This document shows positions 8,900 through 18,342 of a stretch of DNA of 64,000 nt, one piece after another. Positions within the stretch are counted from its first letter, which is position 1, and each line of letters starts with the position of its first letter. Under the pieces are notes generated by a model. The model was not told the origin of the DNA and ran no database searches. It was given only the letters and a program-made list of their open reading frames with translations. The stretch comes from Nitrospinaceae bacterium (lineage in GTDB: Bacteria > Nitrospinota > Nitrospinia > Nitrospinales > VA-1). The translations under genes were made by a program, and so were the position numbers. The DNA is taken from assembly GCA_021604505.1 (NCBI GenBank), contig BQJC01000002.1, forward strand, positions 62,001-126,000, in the 5' to 3' direction.

Positions 8900-9168
8900 C
8901 AAAAAGAAATTTCCTGATTTTGCCTCTGGCTCCCGGATAGTTGAACAACCCCCCAGTGCTCACTACAATACGTTTACTTCCCTCCAGGCACCTTGATCGA
9001 GGCGCCCTGTTTCAGTTTGTCTTGAATCCAGCCGGTTGGCCTTCCAGAACAACGACCTCTCACCCAAGCTGTTTTCAACAGGCGACCTTTTTAGTTTTTC
9101 CATCGCAGTATTTTGCCGTAGGATAATTTCGATTAGAAACCCGGCTTCAACCCCATAATAAAAAAACC
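8900..9168. other. Gene-free interval between HU/IHF and aroC
   Basis: I find no convincing gene here. Short frames exist on both strands, but none has a ribosome binding site or a recognisable sequence. GTTGAA near 8940 can pair with TTCAAC near 9073. A small stem CTGTT-TTC-AACAG near 9068-9080 is followed by a T-rich stretch. A structured transcript of about 140 bases is possible but unproven. Confidence 0.3.
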
Positions 9169-10236
9169 ATGTCCGGAAACACGTTTGGAAAAATATTTAA
9201 GATAGCGACCTGGGGAGAATCTCATGGCCCAGGGGTCGGTGTCGTCGTAGAAGGCTGCCCGGCGGGACTCCCCATAAAGGAAGCGGAAATCCAAAAAGAG
9301 CTCGACCGCAGGCGAACCGGTCAAAGCAAAGTCACCACCACCAGAAAAGAAGGCGATAAAATCCGCATCATGTCCGGAGTATTCCAGGGAAAAACGACAG
9401 GAACCCCGATTTCCATGTGGGTGGAAAACCAGGACGCGGATTCCTCCAAGTACGAATTGATAAAAGACCTGTATCGCCCAGGTCACGCCGATTACACCTA
9501 TCAGATGAAATTCGGGTGCCGCGACTATCGCGGCGGAGGCCGTTCCAGCGCCAGGGAAACCGTTGGCCGGGTGGCCGCCGGCGCCATTGCTAAAAAGCTG
9601 TTGAAACGCCACAAAATCAAAATCACCGGATACACGCGGCAGATCGGTCCCCTGCGCGCCAAAAAAATCGACTTCAACCAGATCGAAAAAAACATCATCC
9701 GCTGCCCCGACAAAACCATGGCCGACAAAATGATCGACCACATCATGAAGGCCCGTAAAAAAGGCGACTCAGTCGGCGGAGTGGTGGAAGTGGTTGCCCA
9801 GGGCGTCCCCGCAGGCCTTGGAGAACCGGTTTTCGACCGGCTGGATGCCGACCTGGCCAAAGCCGTCATGTGCATTCCCGCAGTGAAGGGCGTGGAAATC
9901 GGGATAGGATTCGAAGCCGCCGAGATGCTCGGCTCGCAATGCAACGACGCTTTCGTTATGAAGGGTCGAAAGATCGCCACCAGAACCAACCATGCCGGCG
10001 GCATTCTGGGAGGAATATCAAACGGAGCCGACATTGTCGTGCGGTTTGTGGTGAAACCCACCTCCTCCATCAATAAAGCACAAGATACCGTCACCCAAAA
10101 AGGCAAAACCGCAACCATCCGCGTCGAGGGTCGTCACGACCCCTGCATTTGCCCTCGCGCCGTCCCCATTGCCGAAGCCATGGTCGCCCTCACCCTGATC
10201 GACCACTGGATGCGCCAGCAAAACTCCCGTCTCTAG
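9169..10236 (+). CDS. aroC: Chorismate synthase
   Basis: A 355-residue enzyme that performs the last shikimate step, converting 5-enolpyruvylshikimate 3-phosphate to chorismate with reduced flavin. The family signatures are present: GESHGPGVGVVVEGCPAG near residues 16-33, RPGHADYTYQMKFGCRDYRGGGRSSARET near residues 103-131, and GRHDPCICPRAVPIAEAM near the C-terminus. It supplies the chorismate used by pheA and tyrA about 5 kb upstream. Intervening genes and its own upstream gap suggest a separate transcript. Confidence 0.97.
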   Translation: MSGNTFGKIFKIATWGESHGPGVGVVVEGCPAGLPIKEAEIQKELDRRRTGQSKVTTTRKEGDKIRIMSGVFQGKTTGTPISMWVENQDADSSKYELIKDLYRPGHADYTYQMKFGCRDYRGGGRSSARETVGRVAAGAIAKKLLKRHKIKITGYTRQIGPLRAKKIDFNQIEKNIIRCPDKTMADKMIDHIMKARKKGDSVGGVVEVVAQGVPAGLGEPVFDRLDADLAKAVMCIPAVKGVEIGIGFEAAEMLGSQCNDAFVMKGRKIATRTNHAGGILGGISNGADIVVRFVVKPTSSINKAQDTVTQKGKTATIRVEGRHDPCICPRAVPIAEAMVALTLIDHWMRQQNSRL

Positions 10237-10387
10237 CGATCACCTTCTGCGGTCTTATCGTTTTCTGATCCACTAAAAGGATATCCAAACCGGGAAATTT
10301 AACCTTGGCACTCCCACATTATTCCTCTATCCTAGACACTGCAAGACACTTTAAAACGCTTGAAAAACACAGGTGGAACAAGGACTT

Positions 10388-11182
10388 ATGAAAGTCGGAT
10401 TGGTACAGAACAATCCCCCGTTTGGGGACATCACCAACAATTTGGCGCGGGTGCTTGAGGTCCTGGCTGATAAAAAGGCGAATCTTTTTGTTCTGCCGGA
10501 GCTTTTCACCACGGGGTATCAGTTTTTAAACCGGAAAGAGGCATTGGAGCTCTCCGAAACCATTCCCGACGGTCCGACCACCTGGGCTCTTGCCTCGCTG
10601 GCAAAAAACATCAACGCCTTCATCGTTGGCGGAATCGCCGAACGGGAAGGGGATGCCGTCTATAACAGCGCCCTGCTGGTGGGACCGGACGGATACATTG
10701 GGAAATACCAGAAAGCCCATCTCTTCGACACCGAAAAGGAGATTTTCCAGCCGGGCAGGACCCCGCTCGAGGTGTTTGACATCGGTTGCGCACGGGTGGG
10801 AATCATGATCTGTTTCGACTGGCGCTTTCCTGAAACGGCGCGCACCCTGGCCTTGAAAGACGCCGACATCATCGCGCATCCCGCCAATCTGGTTTTAAAG
10901 CATTGCCCCGATGCCATGATCACGAGGTGCCTTGAAAACCGGGTTTTTATCGCCACCGCCGACAGGGTCGGCCAGGAAGAACGCATCCCCGGCCAGCCCC
11001 TTAAATTCATGGGCCAAAGCCAGGTGGTGGACCCGTCCGGCAAAATCCTTTACCGGGCCTCACTCGACCAGGAAGAGGTCCAGGTGGTGGAACTGGATAT
11101 CGCCCCGGCCAGGGACAAAAGCATCAACCCCAACAATCATCTTTTTCAGGACAGAAGAGAAGACCTTTACAGGCTCAAATAA
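10388..11182 (+). CDS. Carbon-nitrogen hydrolase (nitrilase superfamily)
   Basis: A 264-residue nitrilase-superfamily amidohydrolase. The catalytic Glu-Lys-Cys triad is visible: Glu in LPELFTTGY (about residue 38), Lys in GKYQKAHLFDTE (about 108) and Cys in GIMICFDWRFPE (about 142). The later MGQSQVVDPSG stretch is also typical. The family hydrolyses amides or nitriles, and the substrate here cannot be told from sequence. The ATG at 10388 follows an AAGGA-like site. An in-frame GTG at 10373 is the alternative. It stands alone between aroC and a DUF1566 gene. Confidence 0.88.
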   Translation: MKVGLVQNNPPFGDITNNLARVLEVLADKKANLFVLPELFTTGYQFLNRKEALELSETIPDGPTTWALASLAKNINAFIVGGIAEREGDAVYNSALLVGPDGYIGKYQKAHLFDTEKEIFQPGRTPLEVFDIGCARVGIMICFDWRFPETARTLALKDADIIAHPANLVLKHCPDAMITRCLENRVFIATADRVGQEERIPGQPLKFMGQSQVVDPSGKILYRASLDQEEVQVVELDIAPARDKSINPNNHLFQDRREDLYRLK

Positions 11183-11302
11183 ATTTTGCTACCCTTACAA
11201 GCTTAATGAAAGCAAAAGGGTTTGCAGGAACGACTCAATCGATCGCTAATACCTGGAATCCGCTCATCGATCACAAAAAATGGGATTCGGGAAAGGAAAT
11301 TC

Positions 11303-11728
11303 ATGGAAAAAAATAAATCCAGATTTTTAAAAAAAGAAGACGGAACCATTTATGACTCGCTGACCAGCCTGACCTGGCTGGCAAACGATTCCCGGTTGGA
11401 CCTCGACAAGGAATTGACCTGGGACGATGCGGAACAATACGCAAAAGAAACCAACGAAAAAAAATTCGCCGGTCACGGCGATTGGCGACTGCCCACCGTA
11501 CACGAAGCCACATCCCTGTTTGAAAAGGACAAGCTCAATAAGGATTTTAAAGGCGGAGACATCAACATCGACTCTATTTTCCCTCCGGGAGCGGGCAATT
11601 GCACCTGGACCAGCGAAACCAGGGGCAGAGAAGCGCAGATCATTTTTTATGTGAACGGTCTTCCCTACTGGTACCGAAAAGACGATAAAACCATATCCCA
11701 CGCCGTCCGCCTGGTGCGGCGCGATTAA
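11303..11728 (+). CDS. DUF1566 (Lcl C-terminal domain) protein
   Basis: A 141-residue protein made almost entirely of a DUF1566/Lcl_C-type domain: DSLTSLTWLAND, LTWDDAEQYAKE, GDWRLPTVHEATSL, WTSETRG and a final HAVRLVRRD. These domains resemble C-type-lectin or formylglycine-enzyme-like folds and are often found in surface proteins, but this one has no signal peptide. Its function is unknown. The start at 11303 follows GGAAA. The frame is open to 11222, but that extension has no family similarity. Confidence 0.8.
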   Translation: MEKNKSRFLKKEDGTIYDSLTSLTWLANDSRLDLDKELTWDDAEQYAKETNEKKFAGHGDWRLPTVHEATSLFEKDKLNKDFKGGDINIDSIFPPGAGNCTWTSETRGREAQIIFYVNGLPYWYRKDDKTISHAVRLVRRD

Positions 11729-11767
11729 AAAATCGCAACACAATCGACGGGACGAAACCCAAGCAGA

Positions 11768-12337
11768 TCAATCTTCTTTGAGCAATTTCGGGTTGGGCAA
11801 AGTGAGCCCGAAAGCCTCGACCTGTGTTTCCTGCAGGGTGAACGACCGGTACAAGCTTTGGAACTCGTAAGTGTCTAAAGACGCATCCAGCAGTTGATCG
11901 AGCTGTTCAGAGGAAATTTTATTGTACGATGACTCGGCAAACAACGAGGTTCCGATGCCGATCCAGTGGGAGGAAAAGAATCCCTGGTGAACCAGGCCGT
12001 TGACCCCGCCGGAAAACTCCAGGGCCTTCCTCAATGCATGTTGGGCGATGTAGGCAGGAACACAACGGCCAATGGCCGCAACCTTGGAGGGATTCTGGGC
12101 CGGGTAGCGCCAGAGGGTGACACGGGTATGACCCATTTCAGCAAATTCCCGGCGGATGAGCTTAAAAACCGGCTCCTGGCGTTTCGACATCCAGGCCTCA
12201 ATTTTCACAGGCTTCAATTGCACCGGCTCACAATTTTCCTGAGCCTGGGCCTCAAGCACCCCTGACGGACCAGCAAGACACAAACCGACAAAAAACCCGG
12301 TCCATACTAAAAACCCGCTATCGGGCTTTTTTAACAT
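11768..12337 (-). CDS. Secreted protein of unknown function, paralogue 1
   Basis: A 189-residue protein with a Sec signal peptide (residues 1-about 32, ending LEAQAQ). It is a clear paralogue of the gene immediately upstream (12318-12863). Shared blocks are a Cys shortly after the signal peptide (ENCEPV), FAEMGHTRV, AAIGRCVPAYIAQHAL, GGVNGLVHQ and HWIGIGTSLF. The two conserved cysteines could form a disulphide. I do not recognise the family. Its start overlaps the end of the upstream paralogue by 20 bases, so the pair is probably co-translated. Confidence 0.8.
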   Translation of the reverse strand: MLKKPDSGFLVWTGFFVGLCLAGPSGVLEAQAQENCEPVQLKPVKIEAWMSKRQEPVFKLIRREFAEMGHTRVTLWRYPAQNPSKVAAIGRCVPAYIAQHALRKALEFSGGVNGLVHQGFFSSHWIGIGTSLFAESSYNKISSEQLDQLLDASLDTYEFQSLYRSFTLQETQVEAFGLTLPNPKLLKED

Positions 12338-12863
12338 TTTTTGGCCGCGACCCGAAATAAGGAACCGTGTCGTCCTGAATCGAAAACTTTTGATAAAGCG
12401 CTTGAAACTCTTCGGTGCTCAATGCGGGGTCCAGCAATTGCTGGACCTGCTCCGGGGTCACATTCTGCTGAGACGGTTCATCAAACATCGTGACCCCGAC
12501 CCCGAACCAGTGCGGGGCGATAAAAGCCTGGTTGACGACCTGGTCCACGCCGCTGGTGTATTTTAAAGTCATGTGCAGAACATGCCGGGCAATCTCAGCC
12601 GGAATACAGCGGCCGATCGCCACCACCTTGGCGGTATCGCCCATGGGATAGGGCCTTAAAACCACCCGGGTGTTTCCCATCTCGGCAAATTCCTTAAAAA
12701 TGGCCCGCTTCTGCTTTTTAAATTTCTTGGAGATATACCCTTCGACCTTGACCTGCTTTTCTGCGACCGGGACACACTCCGCTTCGGCAAACGCCTTAGG
12801 CAATGAAATCCCCAAATCCAGAAGTAAAACCAGCCCCACCAAAACACTCATTTTTTTAAGCAT
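12318..12863 (-). CDS. Secreted protein of unknown function, paralogue 2
   Basis: A 181-residue protein with a signal peptide (residues 1-about 26, ending AFAEAE). It is the upstream member of a tandem duplicated pair. It shares FAEMGNTRV, VAIGRCIPAEIARHVL, SGVDQVVNQ and HWFGVGVTMF with its neighbour, and the same two cysteines. It differs in having a lysine-rich stretch near residues 37-45. The ATG at 12863 follows ACAGGGA; the frame is open a further 12 codons without signal-peptide character. No named domain is recognisable. Confidence 0.8.
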   Translation of the reverse strand: MLKKMSVLVGLVLLLDLGISLPKAFAEAECVPVAEKQVKVEGYISKKFKKQKRAIFKEFAEMGNTRVVLRPYPMGDTAKVVAIGRCIPAEIARHVLHMTLKYTSGVDQVVNQAFIAPHWFGVGVTMFDEPSQQNVTPEQVQQLLDPALSTEEFQALYQKFSIQDDTVPYFGSRPKNVKKAR

Positions 12864-13009
12864 AAAATCCCTGTTCCCAAGAAAGCCGAAACCTTCCAAG
12901 CGTTAAATGTATTAAAGGCCCGTCCTTTGCTATAATAAGAGCGAAACCTCAAAAAACTGGAGACTTTTCCCAAAATCCGGAGGCGCAAGATCACCATCCA
13001 ATATTGGAC

Positions 13010-13240
13010 TCAAACGTTTTTTTGTGAATATTCTTCCGCGCACTTTTCACTGCAAAAATAGTGTTCCTTTCCGGCCACCATCTTTTGCAAAGCTTCGGCT
13101 TCGGGAACATAAGTGCCGCAATTGGGGTCTTTGACCATATCTTTGGCGGACTCCTCCTTTCGGGACGAAGAGGGGAAAAAGGTGCGCACCAAAAGAATAA
13201 AGACCGCAACGACAAGTCCTAATAGAATTAATCGGGTCAT
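13010..13240 (-). CDS. Membrane-anchored YHS-domain protein
   Basis: A 76-residue protein with one N-terminal transmembrane helix (about residues 3-20) and a YHS/TRASH-like metal-binding domain: DPNCGTYVPEAEALQKMV followed by HYFCSEKCAEEY. The three cysteines C-x(n)-C-x3-C suggest binding of a metal such as copper or zinc. The N-terminus is taken as the ATG at 13240, where the hydrophobic helix begins. An upstream extension in frame looks non-coding. It runs divergently from the sigma factor gene, 74 bases away. Confidence 0.8.
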   Translation of the reverse strand: MTRLILLGLVVAVFILLVRTFFPSSSRKEESAKDMVKDPNCGTYVPEAEALQKMVAGKEHYFCSEKCAEEYSQKNV

Positions 13241-13314
13241 CTTCCTATTGTAATTTTTACAGCAGGTGAATTCAAAGCTATTTTTAGCCAAAATCAGGTT
13301 CTGAATATTTCTAA

Positions 13315-14250
13315 ATGAACAAGAAAACCGATAAAACACAAAAAATCACCGAAGCGCCGGAAGAAAAAAATCTGCTTCCTGTGGTCCGCGGCGAAAAATC
13401 CCTCGCCAGACTGGACCCATTGGCGGCTTATCTACAGGAAATCCGCAAATACCAGGCGCTTTCTGAAGAAGAAGAACATGCCCTGGCCGTCAAATACAAA
13501 GAAACCGGCGATCTCAAGGCCGCGTACCAGTTGACCACCGCGCATCTGAGAATGGTGGTGCGCATTGCCATGACGTTCAAGCGCGAATGGAACAGCATGA
13601 TGGACCTCGTTCAGGAAGGCAACGTCGGTCTCATGAAGGCGGTCAAAAATTTCGACCCGTTTCGCGGCGTCCGGCTTTCCACCTATGCGACGTGGTGGAT
13701 TCGCTCCTACATGCTGAAATACATCCTCGACAATTGGCGGTTGGTGAGAGTCGGCACCACCAATGTGCGCCGCAAGTTGCTTTTCAACCTGCAAAAGGAA
13801 AAAGAGAAACTGGAGCGGGAAGGGTTCGCCCCCACGAGCAAATTGTTAGCGGAGCGGTTCGGCGTGGAGGAAGAAGAGGTCATCGACGTCGATGCCAGCC
13901 TGGGAGCCTCCGATGTCTCCATGGACGCTCCTTTGAGTGCGGGGGGCACCCAAACCCATGCGGACACCTACGGCCACAAGGACACTCCGGAAAGTCTCGT
14001 TGTCTCGGAAATGTTTCGGGAAGTGCTTCGGGAAAAAATCGATGCCTTCAAAGAAAATCTGAGACCCATAGAACAGGAAATTCTCGACGACCGAGTCTTA
14101 TCAGAGTCTCCCCTGTCCCTGCAGGAAATCGGAGATCGTCATGACATCACCCGCGAGGCGGTCCGTCAATCGGAACAACGCCTGCTTAAAAAATTTAAAA
14201 CCTATATTGAGGAAAATCTACCGGAAGCGGCGGATCGCTTCCGTTCATAA
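13315..14250 (+). CDS. rpoH: RNA polymerase sigma factor of the RpoH (sigma-32) type
   Basis: A 311-residue group of sigma-70 regions: region 1.2/2 with [21 protein letters not shown], region 2.2-2.4 with [19 protein letters not shown] and [19 protein letters not shown], and region 4.2 with [17 protein letters not shown]. Between regions 2 and 3, [17 protein letters not shown] matches the RpoH box that separates heat-shock sigma factors from the primary sigma factor. No long region 1.1 is present. It should direct heat-shock or general stress transcription. No clear ribosome binding site is seen directly before the ATG. Confidence 0.88.
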   Translation: MNKKTDKTQKITEAPEEKNLLPVVRGEKSLARLDPLAAYLQEIRKYQALSEEEEHALAVKYKETGDLKAAYQLTTAHLRMVVRIAMTFKREWNSMMDLVQEGNVGLMKAVKNFDPFRGVRLSTYATWWIRSYMLKYILDNWRLVRVGTTNVRRKLLFNLQKEKEKLEREGFAPTSKLLAERFGVEEEEVIDVDASLGASDVSMDAPLSAGGTQTHADTYGHKDTPESLVVSEMFREVLREKIDAFKENLRPIEQEILDDRVLSESPLSLQEIGDRHDITREAVRQSEQRLLKKFKTYIEENLPEAADRFRS

Positions 14251-14267
14251 CTTTTAAGGAGGAGAAA

Positions 14268-15656
14268 ATGACCAGTCGCATCGAAACGGACAGCATGGGG
14301 GAAATCCAGGTTCCCGCCGACCGCTATTATGGAGCGCAGACCGCCCGGTCCCTCATCCATTTCGACATCGGAATAGAAACCATGCCCCGGGAAATCATCC
14401 GCGGCATGGGCATCCTGAAAAAAGCCTCGGCCATCGTCAACTCGGCGCTTGGCCTATTGCCAAAAGACAAAAAGGATCTGATGGTCCAGGCGGCGGATGA
14501 AGTGATCGCGGGCAAACTCGACCAGCACTTCCCGTTGAGAATCTGGCAGACCGGATCGGGCACGCAGAGCAACATGAACTCCAACGAAGTCATCGCCAAC
14601 CGCGCCATTGAAATCAGCGGTGGAAAGATCGGCTCCAAAGACCCCGTTCATCCGAACGATCACGTCAATATGGGCCAGTCTTCCAACGACACCTTTCCCA
14701 CGGCCATGCACATCGCCGCCGTGGAACAAATTCATGAACGGCTGATTCCCTCCATCACTGAACTGAGAGACTCTCTAAAGAAAAAGTCGCAAGAATTTGA
14801 AAAAATCATCAAGATCGGCCGCACTCATCTGATGGACGCGACGCCGCTGACGCTGGGTCAGGAATTCAGCGGCTACACCACCCAGCTCGATTACGCGCTC
14901 GACCGTATCCAAGGGTGTCTGCCGCGCATGTATCAGATTGCCTTAGGTGGAACCGCGGTCGGCACGGGGCTCAACACACACCGGGATTTTGCCGTACAAG
15001 TCGCAAAAGAGATCGCCAAACTCACTGGGCTTCCCTTCGTCACCGCGCCCAACAAATTCGAATCCCTGGCCGCACACGACGCCATCGTCGAGGCCAGTGG
15101 GGTCCTAAAAACCATCGCCTGCTCGCTCATGAAAATCGCCAACGACATCCGTCTGCTGGGCTCCGGCCCCAGGTGCGGCATCGGCGAACTCATTCTTCCC
15201 GCCAACGAACCAGGAAGCTCCATCATGCCAGGGAAGGTCAACCCCACTCAATCCGAAGCCATGACCATGGTCGCGGCGCAGGTGATCGGCAACGACACCA
15301 GCATCAACGTCGGCGGGGCTTCAGGGCATTTCGAACTCAACGTGTTCAAACCGGTGATGATCTACAACCTCCTGCAGTCCATCCGCCTGTTAGCAGACGC
15401 CAGCAAATCCTTCAATCACCATTGCGTCGCGGGAATCGAGCCGAACAATTTACAGATCGAAGCGCATCTCAAAAATTCGCTCATGCTGGTCACCGCGCTC
15501 AACCCGCACATCGGTTACGACAACGCCGCCAAAGTCGCCAAGAAAGCGTACGAGGAAAACTCGTCACTCAAGCAAGCGGCAGAAGCACTCAACCTTCTGA
15601 CACCCGAAGAGTTCGACGAAAAAGTGCGCCCGGAAAAAATGACCGGGCCGAAGTAA
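14268..15656 (+). CDS. fumC: Class II fumarate hydratase
   Basis: A 462-residue homotetrameric fumarase that interconverts fumarate and malate in the citric acid cycle. The start is fixed by a strong AAGGAGGAG six bases before the ATG. Motifs include [14 protein letters not shown] near residues 98-111, [19 protein letters not shown] near 127-145, [16 protein letters not shown] and the signature [13 protein letters not shown] near 314-326. It follows the sigma factor gene by 17 bases and may share its transcript. A palindromic repeat lies downstream. Confidence 0.96.
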   Translation: MTSRIETDSMGEIQVPADRYYGAQTARSLIHFDIGIETMPREIIRGMGILKKASAIVNSALGLLPKDKKDLMVQAADEVIAGKLDQHFPLRIWQTGSGTQSNMNSNEVIANRAIEISGGKIGSKDPVHPNDHVNMGQSSNDTFPTAMHIAAVEQIHERLIPSITELRDSLKKKSQEFEKIIKIGRTHLMDATPLTLGQEFSGYTTQLDYALDRIQGCLPRMYQIALGGTAVGTGLNTHRDFAVQVAKEIAKLTGLPFVTAPNKFESLAAHDAIVEASGVLKTIACSLMKIANDIRLLGSGPRCGIGELILPANEPGSSIMPGKVNPTQSEAMTMVAAQVIGNDTSINVGGASGHFELNVFKPVMIYNLLQSIRLLADASKSFNHHCVAGIEPNNLQIEAHLKNSLMLVTALNPHIGYDNAAKVAKKAYEENSSLKQAAEALNLLTPEEFDEKVRPEKMTGPK

Positions 15657-15690
15657 AGGGGATTGCAACTCTGCTCAGGAGACCTAGCGG

Positions 15691-15748
15691 AGTAGGGGAT
15701 TCGTCCTCTCCCCTATGGGGGGAGAGGATTTAGGTGAGGGGGGATGTT
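15691..15748. repeat. Dispersed palindromic repeat, copy B
   Basis: The second copy of the element at 260-316. It has the same order: AGTAG, TTCGTCCTCTCCCC, a short centre, GGGGAGAGGATT, then AGGTGAGGGGGGATGTT. It lies 35 bases after fumC, between convergent fumC and fetB. The stem CCTCTCCCC/GGGGAGAGG could form a stable hairpin and serve as a transcript end for either gene. Confidence 0.8.
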
Positions 15749-15780
15749 GAGTCTTTTCTATGTTTGCAAAGGTCTAATGC

Positions 15781-16545
15781 TCAGTGAGCCGGGCGGAATC
15801 GCTCCATCAATTGCAGATCGCGGGTGAAGCACTGGTGATAGGCCATCAGCGTCACTAAGAGACAGGTGATCCCGGTCGCGCCCGCCAGCATATACATCAC
15901 CGCCAGTTGATATTTAACCGCCGTGATCGGCGATCCACCGGCGATGATGAACCCCGTCATGATGCCGGGAAGATGAACCAGACCCACGGTTTTCATGGTA
16001 TCGACAGTCGGCATCATTGCGGCCTTCACCGCCACGCCTACCGACCCGGACGCCGCCTGACGGGCATTGGCCCCTAAAGCCAGCAGAGTTTCGACCCTCC
16101 GTCTCTGGTGTCCGAGTTCTGAAATCAGACGATCCATGGCTAATGAGGACGCTTTCATGGAATTGCCGATGATCATTCCGCCCAGAGGAATGGCGTAACG
16201 CGCCTCAGGTTGAATCACTCCCGCCCCATACAAAAGACCAAAAGTGAGCAGAGAACCCATGGCAATGCCTAAAATGGCAATCCCGTGCGAGTGAGGAATC
16301 TCTTTTCCCCGGTTGCCGGAGATGACGCCCGCCACCCCGCTCATAAAAAGTAAAATAAGGAAAAGAAAAAGCGGTTGTTCAATTTTGAGAATCGCGTCCA
16401 ACAAAAACCCGACGACGATCAACTGCAACGTCGCGCGGATAGAACTAACAACCATCTCCCGCTCGATTTTCAGATGGTTGTAGTAAGAAATCAAAACAGC
16501 CGCGATCACCAGTCCGTAGGATAAAAGCAACGACTCATTTTCCAT
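15781..16545 (-). CDS. fetB: ABC transporter permease FetB-like (UPF0014)
   Basis: A 254-residue integral membrane protein with about seven hydrophobic segments, of the UPF0014/FetB family. Conserved stretches are GMIIGNSMKASSLAMDRL near residues 121-138, LGHQRRRVETLLALGA, and PTVDTMKTVGLVHLPGIMTGFIIAG. In E. coli FetAB is linked to iron export and oxidative stress resistance; export of iron here is inferred from the family. The start overlaps the fetA end by 11 bases, so the two are coupled. Confidence 0.88.
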   Translation of the reverse strand: MENESLLLSYGLVIAAVLISYYNHLKIEREMVVSSIRATLQLIVVGFLLDAILKIEQPLFLFLILLFMSGVAGVISGNRGKEIPHSHGIAILGIAMGSLLTFGLLYGAGVIQPEARYAIPLGGMIIGNSMKASSLAMDRLISELGHQRRRVETLLALGANARQAASGSVGVAVKAAMMPTVDTMKTVGLVHLPGIMTGFIIAGGSPITAVKYQLAVMYMLAGATGITCLLVTLMAYHQCFTRDLQLMERFRPAH

Positions 16546-17296
16546 CGGTATCTCCTTGTTGTTTTTCCTCCGGGTCGTGATTCAGCGTTCCCTTAAAAAA
16601 CCGCTCTAGCATTTCATTTTGACCGGAAGCCATCAATTCCCGGATATTCCCTTCAGCCACGATTTCTCCGTCCACGAGAATCAAAGTTGGCGCATTGAAC
16701 CGCACCGCCTGCGTTACGTCGTGAGTCACCCACAGGATGGCGGATTTCATTTCCCGGTTGATGGATTGAATCAATCGCTCGATCGTCGAGACGGCCGTCG
16801 GATCGAGAGCGGACGTTGGCTCATCCAGCATAAGCACCTGGGGATGATTGGCCAGTGTCTGGGCCAGCGCCACGCGTTGTTGTTCACCGATCGATAGGTT
16901 CTCCACCGGACGGTCCAGATAATCCAGCGAAAGTCCTACGTTCTGAATCAGGGATTCACAGTCTTCATTGCTTAAAGTTTGTTTTCGCAACCGCAGGCTC
17001 AACGAAATATTTTCTTTCACCGAACCCGGTAACAGGGCCGGCGTTTGAAAAACCATTCCGACCCGGCGGCGAAGTTCCATCGTGTCCATCGTCCGCGTAT
17101 TCTGGCCGTTTAAGAAAACCTCCCCGTTGGATATCGTTTCCAGACGGTTGAGACACCTTAACAGCGAGGACTTTCCGCATCCTGACGGCCCCAATATCAA
17201 GAGGAAGTCTCCGCTGGACAGAGCAAAAGAAACCTTCTTTAAAATTTCCTTGCCCTTTGAGAGGGATAAATTGGATACCTTTAACAGGTCGCTCAC
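16535..17296 (-). CDS. fetA: ABC transporter ATP-binding protein FetA-like
   Basis: A 253-residue ATPase subunit. Walker A is GPSGCGKSS near residues 36-44, the Q-loop follows in VGMVFQTPALLP, the ABC signature is LSIGEQQR near 141-148, and Walker B is VLMLDEPTSALDP, with the switch histidine in VTHD. It pairs with the overlapping fetB permease to form a transporter likely to move iron. NadA lies 23 bases upstream on the same strand, so fetAB may be read from the nadA transcript. Confidence 0.88.
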   Translation of the reverse strand: MSDLLKVSNLSLSKGKEILKKVSFALSSGDFLLILGPSGCGKSSLLRCLNRLETISNGEVFLNGQNTRTMDTMELRRRVGMVFQTPALLPGSVKENISLSLRLRKQTLSNEDCESLIQNVGLSLDYLDRPVENLSIGEQQRVALAQTLANHPQVLMLDEPTSALDPTAVSTIERLIQSINREMKSAILWVTHDVTQAVRFNAPTLILVDGEIVAEGNIRELMASGQNEMLERFFKGTLNHDPEEKQQGDTDGK

Positions 17297-17319
17297 AGAG
17301 CTCTAATTTGTAAACATTG

Positions 17320-18339
17320 TTATCGCGGTTCTGTGTATTCGAACATGCGTTCGACACATCGGAGGGCTTTTTGCTGGACATCCGGAGACAACTCGATGGT
17401 GTGTTCCGGTCCGGGGTTTTCGAGGACTTTGAGAATGTCCTCCAGGGAATTTGATTTCATGTAGCGGCAGGTGGTGCAACTGCCGACGAATTTTTTCTCA
17501 GGAAATTCCGACTCCAAGATTCCCGTCAGACCGCACTCGGTCAAAAGGAAAAACGAATCGCCCTGGGACTTTCGCACATGGTCCAGCATGCCGGTGGTGC
17601 TGCCAACGAAATCGGCTTTATCCACCACGCTTGGGCGGCACTCAGGATGGACCAGAATTTCTGTCTCCGGGAAATTTCTGCGCACCTGATCGACACTCGC
17701 CGGCTCATATTCTTCATGCACGTAACAGGTACCGTCATAAACCTCGATATTCTTTTCGATCCCTTTTCTCTGAAGAAATTTTTTCACATTCTCTCCCATC
17801 AGACGATCGGGCAGAAAATAGATCTTGTCATTTTCGATCCGCTCGATGATCGAATACACATTGGAAGAGGTCACACAGACATCGCACTCAGCCTTGACCC
17901 GGGCGGTGGTATTGATATAGCAGACAAAGGTGTGATCGGGATATTCCTGGCGCAGACGCTTCACATCGGCTTCGGTGATTCCATCGGCCAATGAGCATCC
18001 ACCATTGGGGTTGGGGTCGAGCACCGTTTTTTCCGGGTTGAGAATCTTCGCCGTCTCCGCCATAAAGCGCACCGCCGAAAACACGATCACTTCGGCTGTG
18101 GACCCTCTCGCCACTTTCGACAATCCGTAAGAATCGCCCGTGTGATCCGCCACCCCGAACAGAATTTGTGGGGCCACATAGTTGTGCGCCAGAATGATGG
18201 CGTTTTTTTTCCGTTTGAGTTCTTCGATCCGGCGGATGATGGGGAGGAGGAGCCGGCAGTTCTCTTGCGTGAACCGGCAAATGGGATTGCCGACATGAAT
18301 GTCCTTTAATTTTTCATACAACCCTTCTGCTGTGATCAT
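17320..18339 (-). CDS. nadA: Quinolinate synthase
   Basis: A 339-residue iron-sulphur enzyme that condenses iminoaspartate with dihydroxyacetone phosphate to quinolinate in NAD synthesis. Three cluster-ligand cysteines are recognisable in context: GGCSLADG, HPECRPSVVDKADFVGSTTGM and GSCTTCRYMKSN. The AHNYVAPQILFGVADHTGDSYGLS stretch near residues 50-73 is also typical. nadE, the last step of the pathway, is at 53744-55507. No nadB or nadC is adjacent. The start is three bases after the HIT gene, suggesting an operon. Confidence 0.95.
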   Translation of the reverse strand: MITAEGLYEKLKDIHVGNPICRFTQENCRLLLPIIRRIEELKRKKNAIILAHNYVAPQILFGVADHTGDSYGLSKVARGSTAEVIVFSAVRFMAETAKILNPEKTVLDPNPNGGCSLADGITEADVKRLRQEYPDHTFVCYINTTARVKAECDVCVTSSNVYSIIERIENDKIYFLPDRLMGENVKKFLQRKGIEKNIEVYDGTCYVHEEYEPASVDQVRRNFPETEILVHPECRPSVVDKADFVGSTTGMLDHVRKSQGDSFFLLTECGLTGILESEFPEKKFVGSCTTCRYMKSNSLEDILKVLENPGPEHTIELSPDVQQKALRCVERMFEYTEPR

Positions 18340-18342
18340 GGG

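Noticed and set aside
8941-9126. 61-codon frame before aroC
   Set aside because: It has no ribosome binding site, no recognisable sequence and low-complexity codon use.
10261-10330. TGGCAC near 10303 as a second sigma-54 promoter
   Set aside because: No TTGC element lies at the required spacing downstream.
14915-15733. 272-codon frame inside fumC
   Set aside because: It is a frame shadow rich in Arg/His/Gln with no domain; fumC is intact in the other frame.
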